Positions 17,897 to 26,458 of a stretch of 64,000 nt of DNA are shown here, piece by piece. The notes below the pieces were generated by a model that worked only from the letters and a program-made list of their open reading frames with translations, had not been told where the DNA came from and searched no databases. A program made the translations under genes and the position numbers. Source of the DNA: Pseudomonas brassicacearum subsp. neoaurantiaca (GTDB lineage: Bacteria > Pseudomonadota > Gammaproteobacteria > Pseudomonadales > Pseudomonadaceae); NCBI RefSeq assembly GCF_013608025.1, contig NZ_VDLV01000001.1, positions 186,001 through 250,000 of the forward strand, given 5' to 3'. Every line of letters begins with the position of its first letter. The stretch's first letter is position 1.

Positions 17897-18469
17897 ATGC
17901 GGCCTGAACGAATTCCCCAATTGGCCCCTCGAGAAAGAATTCTCGATGCAGCCGAGGAACTGTTTTTTAGCGAAGGCATCAGTCGGGTGACGGTGGATGC
18001 CATTGCGGCAAAGGCAAAATCGACCAAGATGACCGTCTACCGGCATTTCGATTCGAAAGACGCGCTGGTGCTGGAGTGGTTGCGGTTGCTCGTCGAGCAA
18101 TACTCCGACATTTTCGAAACCCTGGCCGCGCAGCATGCCGGTGATCCCAAGGCGCAGATCCTCGGATTTGCCGAGTTCATCGCGCGGGATCTCTCGGCCT
18201 CGTCCTATCGGGGCTGTCCATTTACCAATTCATTGGCGGAGATACCGGAGCCGGCCCATCCCGCCCGCATTCTTATCGAAGAACACAAAAAGCGTCAGTT
18301 CCTCCGGTTGGTGGCGCTCTGTGTCGAAGCCGGTCTGCCCGAGCCGAACCCCGTGGCGATGGAACTCACCTATTTGATGGAAGGGGCCCAGGTCGTTGCG
18401 CAGAACAAAAGCATCGAGGGCGTTGGTGAAAACCTCGTGGCGATGGTTCGGAAAAAAATCGCCGGCTGA
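17897..18469 (+). CDS. TetR-family transcriptional regulator
   Basis: 190 residues from ATG 17897 (GGAGAG five bases upstream; an in-frame GTG at 17885 also exists). The N-terminal TetR HTH spans about residues 10-56: RERILDAAEELFFSEGISRVTVDAIAAKAKSTKMTVYRHFDSKDALV. The C-terminal ligand domain is ordinary. It is divergent from the amidase, with two phased inverted repeats between the genes, and probably represses both itself and the amidase until a small ligand, perhaps the amide substrate, binds. Next gene downstream is a LysR regulator 18 bp away on the same strand. Confidence 0.93.
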   Translation: MRPERIPQLAPRERILDAAEELFFSEGISRVTVDAIAAKAKSTKMTVYRHFDSKDALVLEWLRLLVEQYSDIFETLAAQHAGDPKAQILGFAEFIARDLSASSYRGCPFTNSLAEIPEPAHPARILIEEHKKRQFLRLVALCVEAGLPEPNPVAMELTYLMEGAQVVAQNKSIEGVGENLVAMVRKKIAG

Positions 18470-18487
18470 ATCGAGAGGCCCTACAGC

Positions 18488-19399
18488 GTGAAAAAAATCA
18501 TTCGAGTCGATGATCTTCAGGTGTTCGTGACCACCACCGACGTCGGCAGCCTTTCAGCGGCGGCACGCTTGCTGGACATCTCTCCGGCATTGGCCAGCGT
18601 CGCAGTGCAACGGCTGGAAGGGAGCCTTGGGGTGCGGTTGTTCGTGCGCTCCACGCGGCGGCTGCGTCTGTCGGATGACGGTGAACGCTACCTGACTCAT
18701 GCACGGCAGGCGCTGGAAGCATTGGGGGACGGCGAGCTTGCCCTGGCCCAGGGACGCGATGAAGTCGCCGGGACGCTGCGGCTGTCCATGCCTTCGGACA
18801 TCGGGCGCAACCTGTTGCTGCCGTGGCTGGATGAGTTCCAGCAGTTGCACCCCAAGGTGTTGTTGCAGTTGCGCGTCAGCGACCAGGTCGCGGATCTGTT
18901 CAGCGAGCACCTGGACGCGAGCATCCGCTACGGCCAGTTGGCCGACTCCAGCCTGGTGTCCTTGGCGCTGGAGCCCTCCAACAGGAGGACCGTGTGCGCA
19001 TCCCCTGAGTACATCGCTCGCCATGGCCAGCCACGGACGCCTGCCGAATTGAGCGGGCACAATTGCCTTCGTTATGTAATGGGCGAACAGACCTTCGAGC
19101 GCTGGAGTTTCCAGACACCAGAAGGGGTGGAAACGGTGCAGGTGATGGGAAACCGGATCAGCGATGATGCGGACATCGTCAGGCGCTGGGCGGTGTCTGG
19201 GCTCGGAATCGTCTACAAATCCAAGCTCGACGTCATGGACGACCTGCGCAATGGCCGCCTGGTGGAAATCTTCCCGCCGGACCATGGACAGCCAGCACCG
19301 CTGCAACTGGTGTGCGCCCACCGAACTTCGCTGACCCCTGCGGTGCAGGTGTTGAGGTCTTTTCTGGCAGCGCGTTTCGAACGTTACGTGAACGCGTGA
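18488..19399 (+). CDS. LysR-family transcriptional regulator
   Basis: 303 residues from GTG 18488 (MKKIIRVDDLQVFVTTTD). The HTH is LSAAARLLDISPALASVAVQRLEGSLGVRLFVRSTRRLRLSDDGERYL, about residues 22-66. The effector domain has GTLRLSMPSDIGRNLLLPWL and the C-terminal GLGIVYKSKLDVMDDLRNGRLVE segment of the CrgA/aaeR subgroup. It follows the TetR gene by 18 bp, possibly in the same transcript. No divergent partner gene, so its target cannot be guessed from context. Confidence 0.92.
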   Translation: MKKIIRVDDLQVFVTTTDVGSLSAAARLLDISPALASVAVQRLEGSLGVRLFVRSTRRLRLSDDGERYLTHARQALEALGDGELALAQGRDEVAGTLRLSMPSDIGRNLLLPWLDEFQQLHPKVLLQLRVSDQVADLFSEHLDASIRYGQLADSSLVSLALEPSNRRTVCASPEYIARHGQPRTPAELSGHNCLRYVMGEQTFERWSFQTPEGVETVQVMGNRISDDADIVRRWAVSGLGIVYKSKLDVMDDLRNGRLVEIFPPDHGQPAPLQLVCAHRTSLTPAVQVLRSFLAARFERYVNA

Positions 19400-19429
19400 A
19401 CGACAACGGCGCACATCACACCGGCGTTA

Positions 19430-20203
19430 TCAGCGGTCAACCATGCCCAATTCATCAGTACGCAACGTCAACACCGCAAAGCCTGACGCTGTCACCGCCA
19501 CGGTGTGTTCGAATTGCGCAGAAAGCGCCCCGTCCTTCGTCACCACGGTCCATCCGTCGGCCTCGGTCCTGACGTGCGGCGCACCCTGGTTGAGCATCGG
19601 CTCGATGGTGAAAACCATGCCCTCACGCAGGACGAGCCCGGTTCCCGGCTTGCCGAAGTGCAACACCTGGGGTTCCTCATGCATCTGCCGGCCGATGCCA
19701 TGGCCGCAATATTCACGGACCACCGAATATCCGTTGAGCGTGGCATGGCGTTGGATGGCTGAGCCGATATCGCCCAGGCGTGCGCCCGGGCGGACGCTGC
19801 GAATGCCTTTCCACAGCGCTTCGTAGGTCACCTGGACCAGCGTCCTGGCGGCTGGATCGACGTCGCCAATCAGGTAGGTCTTGCTGGAATCGGCGATATA
19901 GCCGTTCTTCTCCAGGGTGATATCCAGATTGACGATGTCGCCGTTCTGAAGCACTTGCGAACGCGACGGTACTCCATGGCAGACCACCTCGTTGATCGAG
20001 CAGTTCAGCACGAAGCCATAGCCGTATTGTCCCTTGCTGGCGGGGCGGGCCTGAAGATCGCGGACAATCATGTGCTCGACCATTTCATCGATCTGAAGCG
20101 TCGACAGGCCCATCAAAGGGGTCCGGTCCAGCCGTTCGAACACCGACGCCAGCAACCGGCCGGATTCGGCCATCAAGGCCAGTTCCTCGGGGCGCTTGAT
20201 CAT
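19430..20203 (-). CDS. map: Type I methionine aminopeptidase (second, ParD-linked copy)
   Basis: 257 residues. The five metal-binding residues of MetAP are in place: Asp in NLDITLEKNGY, Asp in IADSSKTYLIGD, His in GHGIGRQMHEEPQVLH, Glu in VFTIEPML and Glu in AQFEHTVAV. The family's active-site His is in VVCHGVP. It removes initiator Met from nascent proteins in the cytosol. It is translationally coupled (ATGA overlap) to an upstream ParD-like gene, unlike the housekeeping map usually next to rpsB. The pairing resembles a toxin-antitoxin-style operon in layout, but the enzyme looks fully active; whether it acts as a toxin is unknown. Confidence 0.92.
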   Translation of the reverse strand: MIKRPEELALMAESGRLLASVFERLDRTPLMGLSTLQIDEMVEHMIVRDLQARPASKGQYGYGFVLNCSINEVVCHGVPSRSQVLQNGDIVNLDITLEKNGYIADSSKTYLIGDVDPAARTLVQVTYEALWKGIRSVRPGARLGDIGSAIQRHATLNGYSVVREYCGHGIGRQMHEEPQVLHFGKPGTGLVLREGMVFTIEPMLNQGAPHVRTEADGWTVVTKDGALSAQFEHTVAVTASGFAVLTLRTDELGMVDR

Positions 20204-20412
20204 TGGACGCTAGCCTCCAGTGGCTGCGCGGTGACACCGGCGTCACTGAGCTCGCGCTGGATGACCTCGTTGAAGCTGAGGGTAGGGTTGGTCTCGCACA
20301 GCATGCCAACCTTGATCCAGAAGGCCGCTTGCGCGTTGATCGAGCGGCAGGACACCTTGGTCGCCTTGCGCAGCTGATCGTGGAGTTCGTCGTCGATGTT
20401 CACAATGCCCAT
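20200..20412 (-). CDS. ParD-like ribbon-helix-helix protein
   Basis: 70 residues: MGIVNIDDELHDQLRKATKV, then SCRSINAQAAFWIKVGMLCE. The short strand followed by two helices matches the ParD-like/antitoxin RHH fold, which binds palindromic DNA as a dimer. It is the first gene of a two-gene operon with methionine aminopeptidase, overlapping it by 4 bp. A perfect 13-bp inverted repeat starts 10 bp upstream of its start codon, and I infer autoregulation through it. The call rests on the family pattern and context. Confidence 0.8.
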   Translation of the reverse strand: MGIVNIDDELHDQLRKATKVSCRSINAQAAFWIKVGMLCETNPTLSFNEVIQRELSDAGVTAQPLEASVQ

Positions 20413-20422
20413 GTGTGGCTCC

Positions 20423-20459
20423 TATATGAAACGTAATCAAATCATATACGTTTCATATA
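20423..20459. promoter_or_regulatory. Perfect 13-bp inverted repeat upstream of ParD-like/map operon
   Basis: Left arm TATATGAAACGTA (20423-20435), spacer of 11 bp, right arm TACGTTTCATATA (20447-20459): an exact reverse complement. It sits just before the ParD-like start and overlaps the AT-rich promoter, as expected of an autoregulatory operator for an RHH protein. Confidence 0.78.
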
Positions 20460-20578
20460 TTTTTGGGCCAGCACCTTTTCTTGCCGCTCCTCAAGGGACC
20501 GGTTAGCCGACGTCCTCGACGCGTAACAAGATCGGCGTCACGCGGCGCTCTCCGACTTTCACAACCTTCATGCTCCAT

Positions 20579-20850
20579 TCATTGGCGACGCGCGTTGTCG
20601 CGCTGGCGATAGAAGTCCGCCCTGCGCCTGGCATCCTCACGCTGGCTCTGCTCGTAATGCTTGCGTTTTTCACGAGCCGTTGACTCCTGGGCCTTCTGGT
20701 GCGAGTCATTCTCCCGTTCGGTTTTTTCCGCTTCCCGCTGTTGTGCCCAATAACGCCGATATGTTCCCGGGCCCGGTCGAGGTCTTCAGCATGGGTCTGT
20801 TGCGCCGTCACGCACATGATTGCAAAGGCGAGGGTGGTGAGGTGGCGCAT
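20579..20850 (-). pseudogene. Small secreted coiled-coil-type protein gene, frameshifted
   Basis: The start MRHLTTLAFAIMCVTAQQTHAEDLDRARE (ATG at 20848-20850) is a good signal peptide. After about residue 30 the zero frame turns into an Arg/Ser-rich string using rare AGA/AGG codons, though it stays open to 20503. The neighbouring frame from about 20762 to a stop at 20579 instead encodes a typical charged helix (YRRYWAQQREAEKTEREND, then HYEQSQREDARRRADFYRQ) with GC-rich third positions. A one-base change near 20760 would join signal peptide and helix into a protein of about 90 residues. It is either a real frameshift mutation or a sequencing error. Function unknown. Confidence 0.66.
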
Positions 20851-20939
20851 GGGAAAACGTCTCCAGTGAGGCGGCAAGCACCGCGCATCCGGTAGACATC
20901 TGTTTCCAGAAAAGTTGCCTCTGGAGAATGTTTTGAGCC

Positions 20940-22301
20940 CTAGCGCAACAGATGCACGGCCAAGCCCACCAGCGCACAGCCGAGCAACACCTGGATCACG
21001 CCACGCTTGAAGCGAAACAGCGCGACCGCCGCCGCCAGCGCAATCAGTGCCGATGGCCAGTCGAGGCTGCCGGCGAATCCGCGTGGCCAGAGCACGTGAT
21101 AGCCAAAGAAACATGCAAGGTTGAGGATCACCCCGACCACCGCTGCGGTAATGGCGGTGAGCGGTGCGGTGAACTTGAGTTCGTTGTGGGTCGATTCCAC
21201 CAGCGGGCCGCCCGCCAGGATGAACAGGAAAGAGGGCAGGAAGGTGAACCAGGTGACCAGGGCTGCCGCAACGGCACCAGCCAGGAACACTTGATCGGCG
21301 CCAAACACCTGCGACACATAGGCACCGACAAACCCAACGAAAGCCACCACCATGATCAGCGGTCCGGGGGTGGTTTCGCCGAGCGCCAGGCCGTCGATCA
21401 TCTGGGTCGGGGTCAGCCAGCCGTAGTGACCGACCGCGCCTTGATAGACGTAAGGCAGCACCGCATAAGCGCCACCGAAGGTCAGCAGGGCAGCTTTGGT
21501 GAAAAACCAGCCCATCTGCGTCAACGTGCCTTCCCAACCAAACAGCGCAGTCAACAAGCCCATCGGCAGAGCCCACAACAAAACACCCAGCATCGCCAGG
21601 AAGGCGAGCCTCGGCCAGCTGAAACGGGCGTGGTCGGGAGTGGGCGTTTCGTCATCGATCAGGGCCGGTCCGAATGATTTTTTTGCGGCGCCATGCCCAC
21701 CGACCTGGAATTTCTCCGGTGCCAGCCGGCCGCCAACATAACCGATGAGCGCTGCGCCCAGCACGATCAGGGGGAAGGGCACGTTGAATGCGAAGATTGC
21801 CGTGAACGAAGCCGCGGCGATGGCCCACAGCCAATTGTTCTTCAATGCCCGCGAACCGATTCGATGCGCCGCCTGCACGACGATCGCCGTGACGGCCGGC
21901 TTGATCCCGTAAAACAGGCCGGCCACCACCGGGACTTCGCCGAAGGCTATATACATCCAGGACAGCGCGATCAGGATGAAGAGCGACGGCAGGACGAACA
22001 GGGCGCCGGCGACCACGCCGCCCCAGGAGCGATGCATCAGCCAGCCAATGTAGGTCGCCAACTGCTGGGCCTCGGGCCCGGGCAGCAACATGCAGTAGTT
22101 GAGCGCGTGGAGGAAACGTCGCTCGGAGATCCAGCGTCGCCGCTCGACCAGCTCCTGGTGCATGATCGAAATCTGCCCGGCAGGGCCGCCGAAGCTGATG
22201 AAGCCCAGTTTCAGCCAGAACCAGAAAGCCACCCGCAAGCTGATGGGCTCAGGTCTCGGAAGATCGTTTTCGATGGCAGATTCGGCAAGCTTTTGGGTCA
22301 T
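20940..22301 (-). CDS. chrA: Chromate efflux transporter ChrA (two CHR domains)
   Basis: 453 residues, inner-membrane protein with about 10-12 hydrophobic helices. Two homologous CHR halves: the first has GFISFGGPAGQISIMH and CMLLPGPEAQQLATYIG; the second has ALLTFGGAYAVLPYVY and LALGETTPGPLIMVVAFVGF. FGGP/FGG and PGP motifs are the family signature. Long-chain ChrA proteins export chromate using the proton gradient; some relatives may move sulfate-like anions. No chrB/chrR regulator is adjacent. It starts with ATG at 22301 and appears to be its own transcription unit, with the frameshifted small gene downstream. Confidence 0.93.
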   Translation of the reverse strand: MTQKLAESAIENDLPRPEPISLRVAFWFWLKLGFISFGGPAGQISIMHQELVERRRWISERRFLHALNYCMLLPGPEAQQLATYIGWLMHRSWGGVVAGALFVLPSLFILIALSWMYIAFGEVPVVAGLFYGIKPAVTAIVVQAAHRIGSRALKNNWLWAIAAASFTAIFAFNVPFPLIVLGAALIGYVGGRLAPEKFQVGGHGAAKKSFGPALIDDETPTPDHARFSWPRLAFLAMLGVLLWALPMGLLTALFGWEGTLTQMGWFFTKAALLTFGGAYAVLPYVYQGAVGHYGWLTPTQMIDGLALGETTPGPLIMVVAFVGFVGAYVSQVFGADQVFLAGAVAAALVTWFTFLPSFLFILAGGPLVESTHNELKFTAPLTAITAAVVGVILNLACFFGYHVLWPRGFAGSLDWPSALIALAAAVALFRFKRGVIQVLLGCALVGLAVHLLR

Positions 22302-22423
22302 GAGCGACAGCTCGGAAAAAGGAGATGTCGCTACAGTATCGGTTCATCGAAAAATGGGAAGCTATTTGTCGAGCACGGTGGAAAGCCATGGCCTCCCACC
22401 GGCAGAGCACCGTGCCTGAGCAT

Positions 22424-23293
22424 TCACGCGTTGCCGACAGCCTCGCGGACAAAGTCTTCATAAGTGCGCAGCGGACGGCCCAGGATGGCTTGCAGTCGCT
22501 CGACCGTCCCTTCCTCTGCGTTCATGCCGAACCTTTGGATACCGGCCATCATCAGGCGCATGTCGTAGGCCAACCAGCCTGGGCCGAACGAGGCCATTTG
22601 CGCTTCGAAGGCGGCCACGTCGTCGCCGCCATAGGCGACTTCGCGATCCAGGACTGAACGCCAGGTCTGCGCCACGGAGGCGCCGGTCAACGCCTGCGGG
22701 CCGACCAGTTCCAGCGTGACACGCCCAAGCGCAGCAGGCGCCCGGTCACGTCGCAGCAACTCGGCAACGGCGATGTCGGCGATATCGCGCACATCGACCA
22801 TCGAGACGCCCTCCGAGCCGATCGGCATCGGATAGACCCCGTAGTCCTGGATGGTCTGCTGAACCATGAGCTCGTTCTGCATGAAGTACGCCGGGCGCAG
22901 GATTGTTGCAGGGATGTCGAGGCTTTCGATCATGCGCTCCACCGTGTGCTTGCCGGTGAAGTGCGGGACGTTGGTGAATTTTTCGGCGTGGATGACCGAC
23001 AGGTAGACGATGCGCTCGATGCCGGCTTCGCGGGCCAGGTTCAGCGCGATCAGGGCCTGGGTGACTTCGTCGGGCGTGACGGCATTGAGCAGGAACAACG
23101 TGCGCAAAGAGGCAAGGGCGGCGCGCATCGAGGCTACGTCAGTCAGGTCGCCGACGACTTCGGTGACGCCTGCCGGGAACTCACGCTTGCCGGCCTGGCG
23201 CACCAGCGCCTTGACATCGGCGCCTTGCTCCGCGAGTCGTGCGGTGATGAGTGAACCAATGGTGCCGGTGGCGCCGGTGATCAAGATGCTCAT
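22424..23293 (-). CDS. NmrA-like NAD(P)-binding protein
   Basis: 289 residues. The Rossmann motif ILITGATGTIGSLITARLAEQG is at residues 3-24, followed by VKALVRQAGKREFPAGVTEVVGDLTD and LFLLNAVTPDEV. The catalytic SDR Tyr-Lys pair is absent in the usual form (there is SVIHAEKF), fitting the NmrA/HSCARG/quinone-oxidoreductase-2 group of atypical SDRs that sense or use NADPH. It is divergent from a LysR gene, 122 bp between starts, a typical regulator/target pair. An inverted repeat (GCACGGTG at 22373, CACCGTGC at 22408) just past its stop may end the transcript. Confidence 0.88.
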   Translation of the reverse strand: MSILITGATGTIGSLITARLAEQGADVKALVRQAGKREFPAGVTEVVGDLTDVASMRAALASLRTLFLLNAVTPDEVTQALIALNLAREAGIERIVYLSVIHAEKFTNVPHFTGKHTVERMIESLDIPATILRPAYFMQNELMVQQTIQDYGVYPMPIGSEGVSMVDVRDIADIAVAELLRRDRAPAALGRVTLELVGPQALTGASVAQTWRSVLDREVAYGGDDVAAFEAQMASFGPGWLAYDMRLMMAGIQRFGMNAEEGTVERLQAILGRPLRTYEDFVREAVGNA

Positions 23294-23415
23294 AAGTGGA
23301 TCTCCTGTCGCGGTATCAAAGGTGGATTTCGATTGCAGTGAGCAGACGATAGGCCGTTGCAGGAGTAAAACGAAGACGCCAAAATGCAGACACCTCGTTT
23401 CAAAAATGGAACACC

Positions 23416-24291
23416 ATGAACCTGAACGCGCTGATCGATTTTGCGTTGGTCGCCAACAACGAAGGGTTAGGGAAGGCCAGCCGTGCCAGCGGCCGGTCGA
23501 AAGCGACGTTGTCGCGTCGAATCGCCGAGCTGGAGGAGCAACTGGGTGTCAGGCTGATCGAGCGCAGTGCCCGGGGACTGAAGCTGACCGAAGCCGGTGA
23601 AATGCTGATCGCTCGCACCGAAGGACCGCTGGGCGAAGTCGTCGAAGCCATGACAGCGGCCCAGGAAGGCGTCTCGACACCTCGTGGCCGCTTGCGGGTG
23701 GCGGCTCCGGTGTTGTTTTCACAACTGGCGATGGGGCGTATCGGCGCGGAGTTCTGCGCGGCTTATCCGCAAGTGTCGATCGAGGTGCTGGCGGAGGACC
23801 GTCTGGTGGACCTTGTCGAGGAGCAATTTGACGTCGCCATCCGGATCAACCCACGCCCGGACAGCAATCTGGTCGGACGCTGCTTTGCCAAGGACCGGTT
23901 GGTTGTCGTGGCCGCGCCTGGCGTCGCCAAGCCAGAACCCGGCGCAGTCAGTGCCGTTCCGGCTATCGTGTTTTCCAACTTCCAGCCGACCCAGTGGAAC
24001 CTCGACGATGGGCGCCTGATCCTGGAGCCTATTCCCAGGCTCTGGTTTTCTTCATTTCTGATGATTCGCGACGCCGCGGTGGCCGGTGGTGGGGCGGCAC
24101 TTCTCCCGCAGTCCATCGCCTGGAGCCAACTGGCCTGCGGGGAATTGGTTCAGTGGGGGGCAGTGTCGACGGTCGAAGCGCAGCTTTGGGTCCTGCACAC
24201 GTCCAGGCGCCTAGCCGCACCGAAAGTCCGCGCGTTCGTCGATTTCATGTGCGCGCGGTACCCGGACATGTCGCTGGTATTGGAAGGATGA
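23416..24291 (+). CDS. LysR-family transcriptional regulator (divergent from NmrA-like gene)
   Basis: 291 residues. HTH: MNLNALIDFALVANNEGLGKASRASGRSKATLSRRIAELEEQLGVRLIERSARGLKLTEAG, residues 1-62. The effector domain contains GRLRVAAPVLFSQLAMGRIGAEFC and LVDLVEEQFDVAIRI. The subgroup resembles CrgA/DsdC-like regulators. It probably controls the divergent NmrA-like gene; in similar pairs the target gives quinone or electrophile tolerance (family knowledge, weak for this case). Confidence 0.92.
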   Translation: MNLNALIDFALVANNEGLGKASRASGRSKATLSRRIAELEEQLGVRLIERSARGLKLTEAGEMLIARTEGPLGEVVEAMTAAQEGVSTPRGRLRVAAPVLFSQLAMGRIGAEFCAAYPQVSIEVLAEDRLVDLVEEQFDVAIRINPRPDSNLVGRCFAKDRLVVVAAPGVAKPEPGAVSAVPAIVFSNFQPTQWNLDDGRLILEPIPRLWFSSFLMIRDAAVAGGGAALLPQSIAWSQLACGELVQWGAVSTVEAQLWVLHTSRRLAAPKVRAFVDFMCARYPDMSLVLEG

Positions 24292-24311
24292 CGCAAGCGT
24301 TCACGCCCAAC

Positions 24312-24560
24312 TCAGGGTAGAGGCTGTTCCTTGACCTTGGTTGAAACGACCGCTTCGTAGCTTCCAACCGGTTTCACTTCGTTGGAAACCCACAACCGCT
24401 CGCTGCGGCATTTGTATTTAACGCCTTTGCGCGGCGTTATGTCCTTGGCCGTTTCGATGCAGATTTCCCTGGATGCATAGGTTGGCCCGGTTTTTCGCTC
24501 TTCCACACAACCTTCCATGCCACTACAGATCGTCATGACAAGAAAATAGACAGTCATCAT
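24312..24560 (-). CDS. Hypothetical small Cys-rich exported protein
   Basis: 82 residues: MMTVYFLVMTICSGMEGC followed by a mature-looking part with conserved-type Cys (EICIETAKDI, KYKCRSERLWVSNEV). A short hydrophobic start may be a signal peptide or anchor. Four Cys residues could form two disulfides in the periplasm. I do not recognise a family. Supported by a normal start, coding-like third positions and a free intergenic position between convergent and divergent genes. Confidence 0.5.
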   Translation of the reverse strand: MMTVYFLVMTICSGMEGCVEERKTGPTYASREICIETAKDITPRKGVKYKCRSERLWVSNEVKPVGSYEAVVSTKVKEQPLP

Positions 24561-25045
24561 CCTAATGTTGCTCCATCGAGCGATGTGGTTATTACGTCCT
24601 GTGTCAGCGCGGTAGGGCGCCTGAACGCACAGCGATTTCCCGGCGGATGATGAGCCTGCCTTTAAACCTTCAGCAATGGGACGTCGGTGCCATCTGTCGG
24701 GAAAATGACACCTTATTTAAAAGTTTTTACATTTGGGTTTTTTGTGACGGATTGTTGGCGCCATGAAGGGCGCTTTTGTGCGTTTTTCCGGCCTTAATCC
24801 GGCAAAGGAACCGACTCGGAAAAAACACCCGCCATAGAGTACAAATCATCGATGCAAACGCTTTGTAAGTGCATTCGACGGCTCTCATTTTTTGGCTGAT
24901 AGATGCAGCGAAAGTTGCCTTGAAAATAGCTCTGATAAATACCTGATGGCAGTTTTTTCACGCCTATGTGGACAAAATCTGTCCACTTGTCAACGTAATT
25001 ACAACCCCTATTATTGGCCCACTGAGTCGCCAAGAAGAGGGTGTT
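24561..25045. other. AT-rich intergenic region before the AtuA cluster
   Basis: 485 bp with visibly lower GC than the flanks and several A/T runs (TTTAAAAGTTTTTACATTTG near 24720). A weak minus-strand reading frame (24794-25033) begins with TTG and crosses the promoter, so it is not called. The one clear signal is the inverted repeat at 24968-24986. The AtuA-family gene's first part shares this lower-GC style, which may mean the island was acquired. Confidence 0.6.
24968..24986. promoter_or_regulatory. Candidate operator upstream of the AtuA-family gene
   Basis: Perfect inverted repeat GTGGACA-AAATC-TGTCCAC, 60 bp before the start codon at 25046. Arms of 7 with a 5-bp spacer suit a dimeric HTH regulator. 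I did not find the same repeat before other genes of the island. Confidence 0.62.
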
Positions 25046-26458
25046 ATGGAGCAGTTATTTGAAGGTTGCGTAAAGGTGATCGTTCCTTGTGGTTCTTTGG
25101 GAGCAGGTGTTCGCGAGGAAGAAATTGAATACGGGTTGGCGGCAGGAGCGCAAGTCATTGCCACGGACGCGGGTTCCACCGACAGCGGTGCGGCCTATCT
25201 TGCACTTGGGAAGTCCAAGAACAATCGCGGCGCAGTCAAGCGCGACCTGACAATTCTAATGAAGGCGCAGGCGAAGTCCGGCGTGCCGATTATTGTCGGC
25301 ACTGCTGGACAGGCGGGCGGCGATCTTAACCTTGATTGGACCCGGGATATTGCTTTGGAGATCGCTCGGGAATTGGGCGTGTCGCCGAAATTTGCGCTCA
25401 TTTATTGCGAACAAGACAAGCAGACAATTAAACGATTGAATGCACAAGGTCGTATCAAGCCGCTCCCGCCTCATACCGAGTTGGGCGATGAGACCGTTGA
25501 CCAATGTGAGCACATTGTCGCGGCACTCGGCGTGGAGCCCTTTCTTGCCGCGCTGGACGGGGGCGCCGATATCATACTGGCCGGCCGCTCGACCGACACC
25601 GCGGTCATCGGTTGCTACCCCATCTGGAAAGGCGCGCCCTGGGGTCCGTCGTGGCACGCTGGCAAAACCGGGGAGTGCGGCGTGCAATGTGCCGTCAACC
25701 CTACGCTTGGCTCGGGCATCTTGTTGAGCGTCGACGCGAATGGCTTTGAAGTCGAACCGCTGAGCCGGGATAACCAATGCACGCCCCACAGTGTTTCGGC
25801 TCATATGTTGTACGAAAACAGCGACCCATTTCGGTTGCTGGAGCCCGGCGGCATCTTGAATGTTGCCGATGCGCGTTATACCGATTTGAATGGCCGCGCT
25901 GTCCGGGTAGAAGGCTCGCGTTGGGAGCCCATGCCGTACACCATGAAGTTGGAAGGCGCCGCAGCCGGTATGTATCAGACGATCATGTTGGTGGGCATAC
26001 AGGACCCCGATGTGCTCAAGGATATCGATGGTTTTCATGATCGTTTATTGGACGCGCTTTATAAAAGAACGCGGCAGTCCATTCCGTCCGAGGAGTTGGG
26101 TGAGTTTCATATTTCCCTGCGGATGTATGGATGGAATGCTGTTACCGGTGTAAAGCCCGCCGCTGGAACATTGCCGCCGCCTGAAATAGGCATGTTGTTT
26201 GTGGCAACGGCGGCCACTCAGGAGATGGCCAATACCATTGCTCACGCCTGTAATCCCTATTTCTTTCATTATCCGAGTGTCATGGGCAAGGAGTTGCCTT
26301 CCTACGGATTTGCCTTTACGCCAGCCGATATACCTCGTGGGCAGATATATGAGTTCAAGTTGAACCATGTGGTGCAACTTGAAGATCCTATGGAGTTGGT
26401 CCGCTTGGAGTGGATTGATTTATCGGATAGGTCGATGGCTATAAAGGAGCTTGCATAA
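25046..26458 (+). CDS. AtuA-family protein (DUF1446, acyclic terpene utilisation type)
   Basis: 470 residues from ATG 25046 (GAAGAGGG seven bases upstream; an upstream in-frame start at 24968 would begin inside the operator repeat). Recognisable blocks: VIVPCGSLGAGV, IATDAGSTDSGAAYLALGKS, IIVGTAGQAGGDLNLDW, GADIILAGRSTDTAVIG and the EIGMLFVATAATQEMANTIAHA segment. The family is named from Pseudomonas citronellol/geraniol catabolism but most members sit in other clusters, and the reaction is not settled. Its stop overlaps the DUF4387 gene start by 1 bp; these two are a constant pair. Third codon positions are less GC-rich than in neighbours. Confidence 0.86.
   Translation: MEQLFEGCVKVIVPCGSLGAGVREEEIEYGLAAGAQVIATDAGSTDSGAAYLALGKSKNNRGAVKRDLTILMKAQAKSGVPIIVGTAGQAGGDLNLDWTRDIALEIARELGVSPKFALIYCEQDKQTIKRLNAQGRIKPLPPHTELGDETVDQCEHIVAALGVEPFLAALDGGADIILAGRSTDTAVIGCYPIWKGAPWGPSWHAGKTGECGVQCAVNPTLGSGILLSVDANGFEVEPLSRDNQCTPHSVSAHMLYENSDPFRLLEPGGILNVADARYTDLNGRAVRVEGSRWEPMPYTMKLEGAAAGMYQTIMLVGIQDPDVLKDIDGFHDRLLDALYKRTRQSIPSEELGEFHISLRMYGWNAVTGVKPAAGTLPPPEIGMLFVATAATQEMANTIAHACNPYFFHYPSVMGKELPSYGFAFTPADIPRGQIYEFKLNHVVQLEDPMELVRLEWIDLSDRSMAIKELA

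Noticed and set aside
20503..21576. Long minus-strand frame spanning the frameshifted small gene and chrA
   Set aside because: Its left part is the wrong frame of chrA and its end is the Arg-rich extension of the broken gene.
24794..25033. A 79-residue minus-strand reading frame in the AT-rich region
   Set aside because: Starts with TTG, no ribosome-binding site, no recognisable motif, and it crosses the promoter and the inverted repeat of the AtuA gene.
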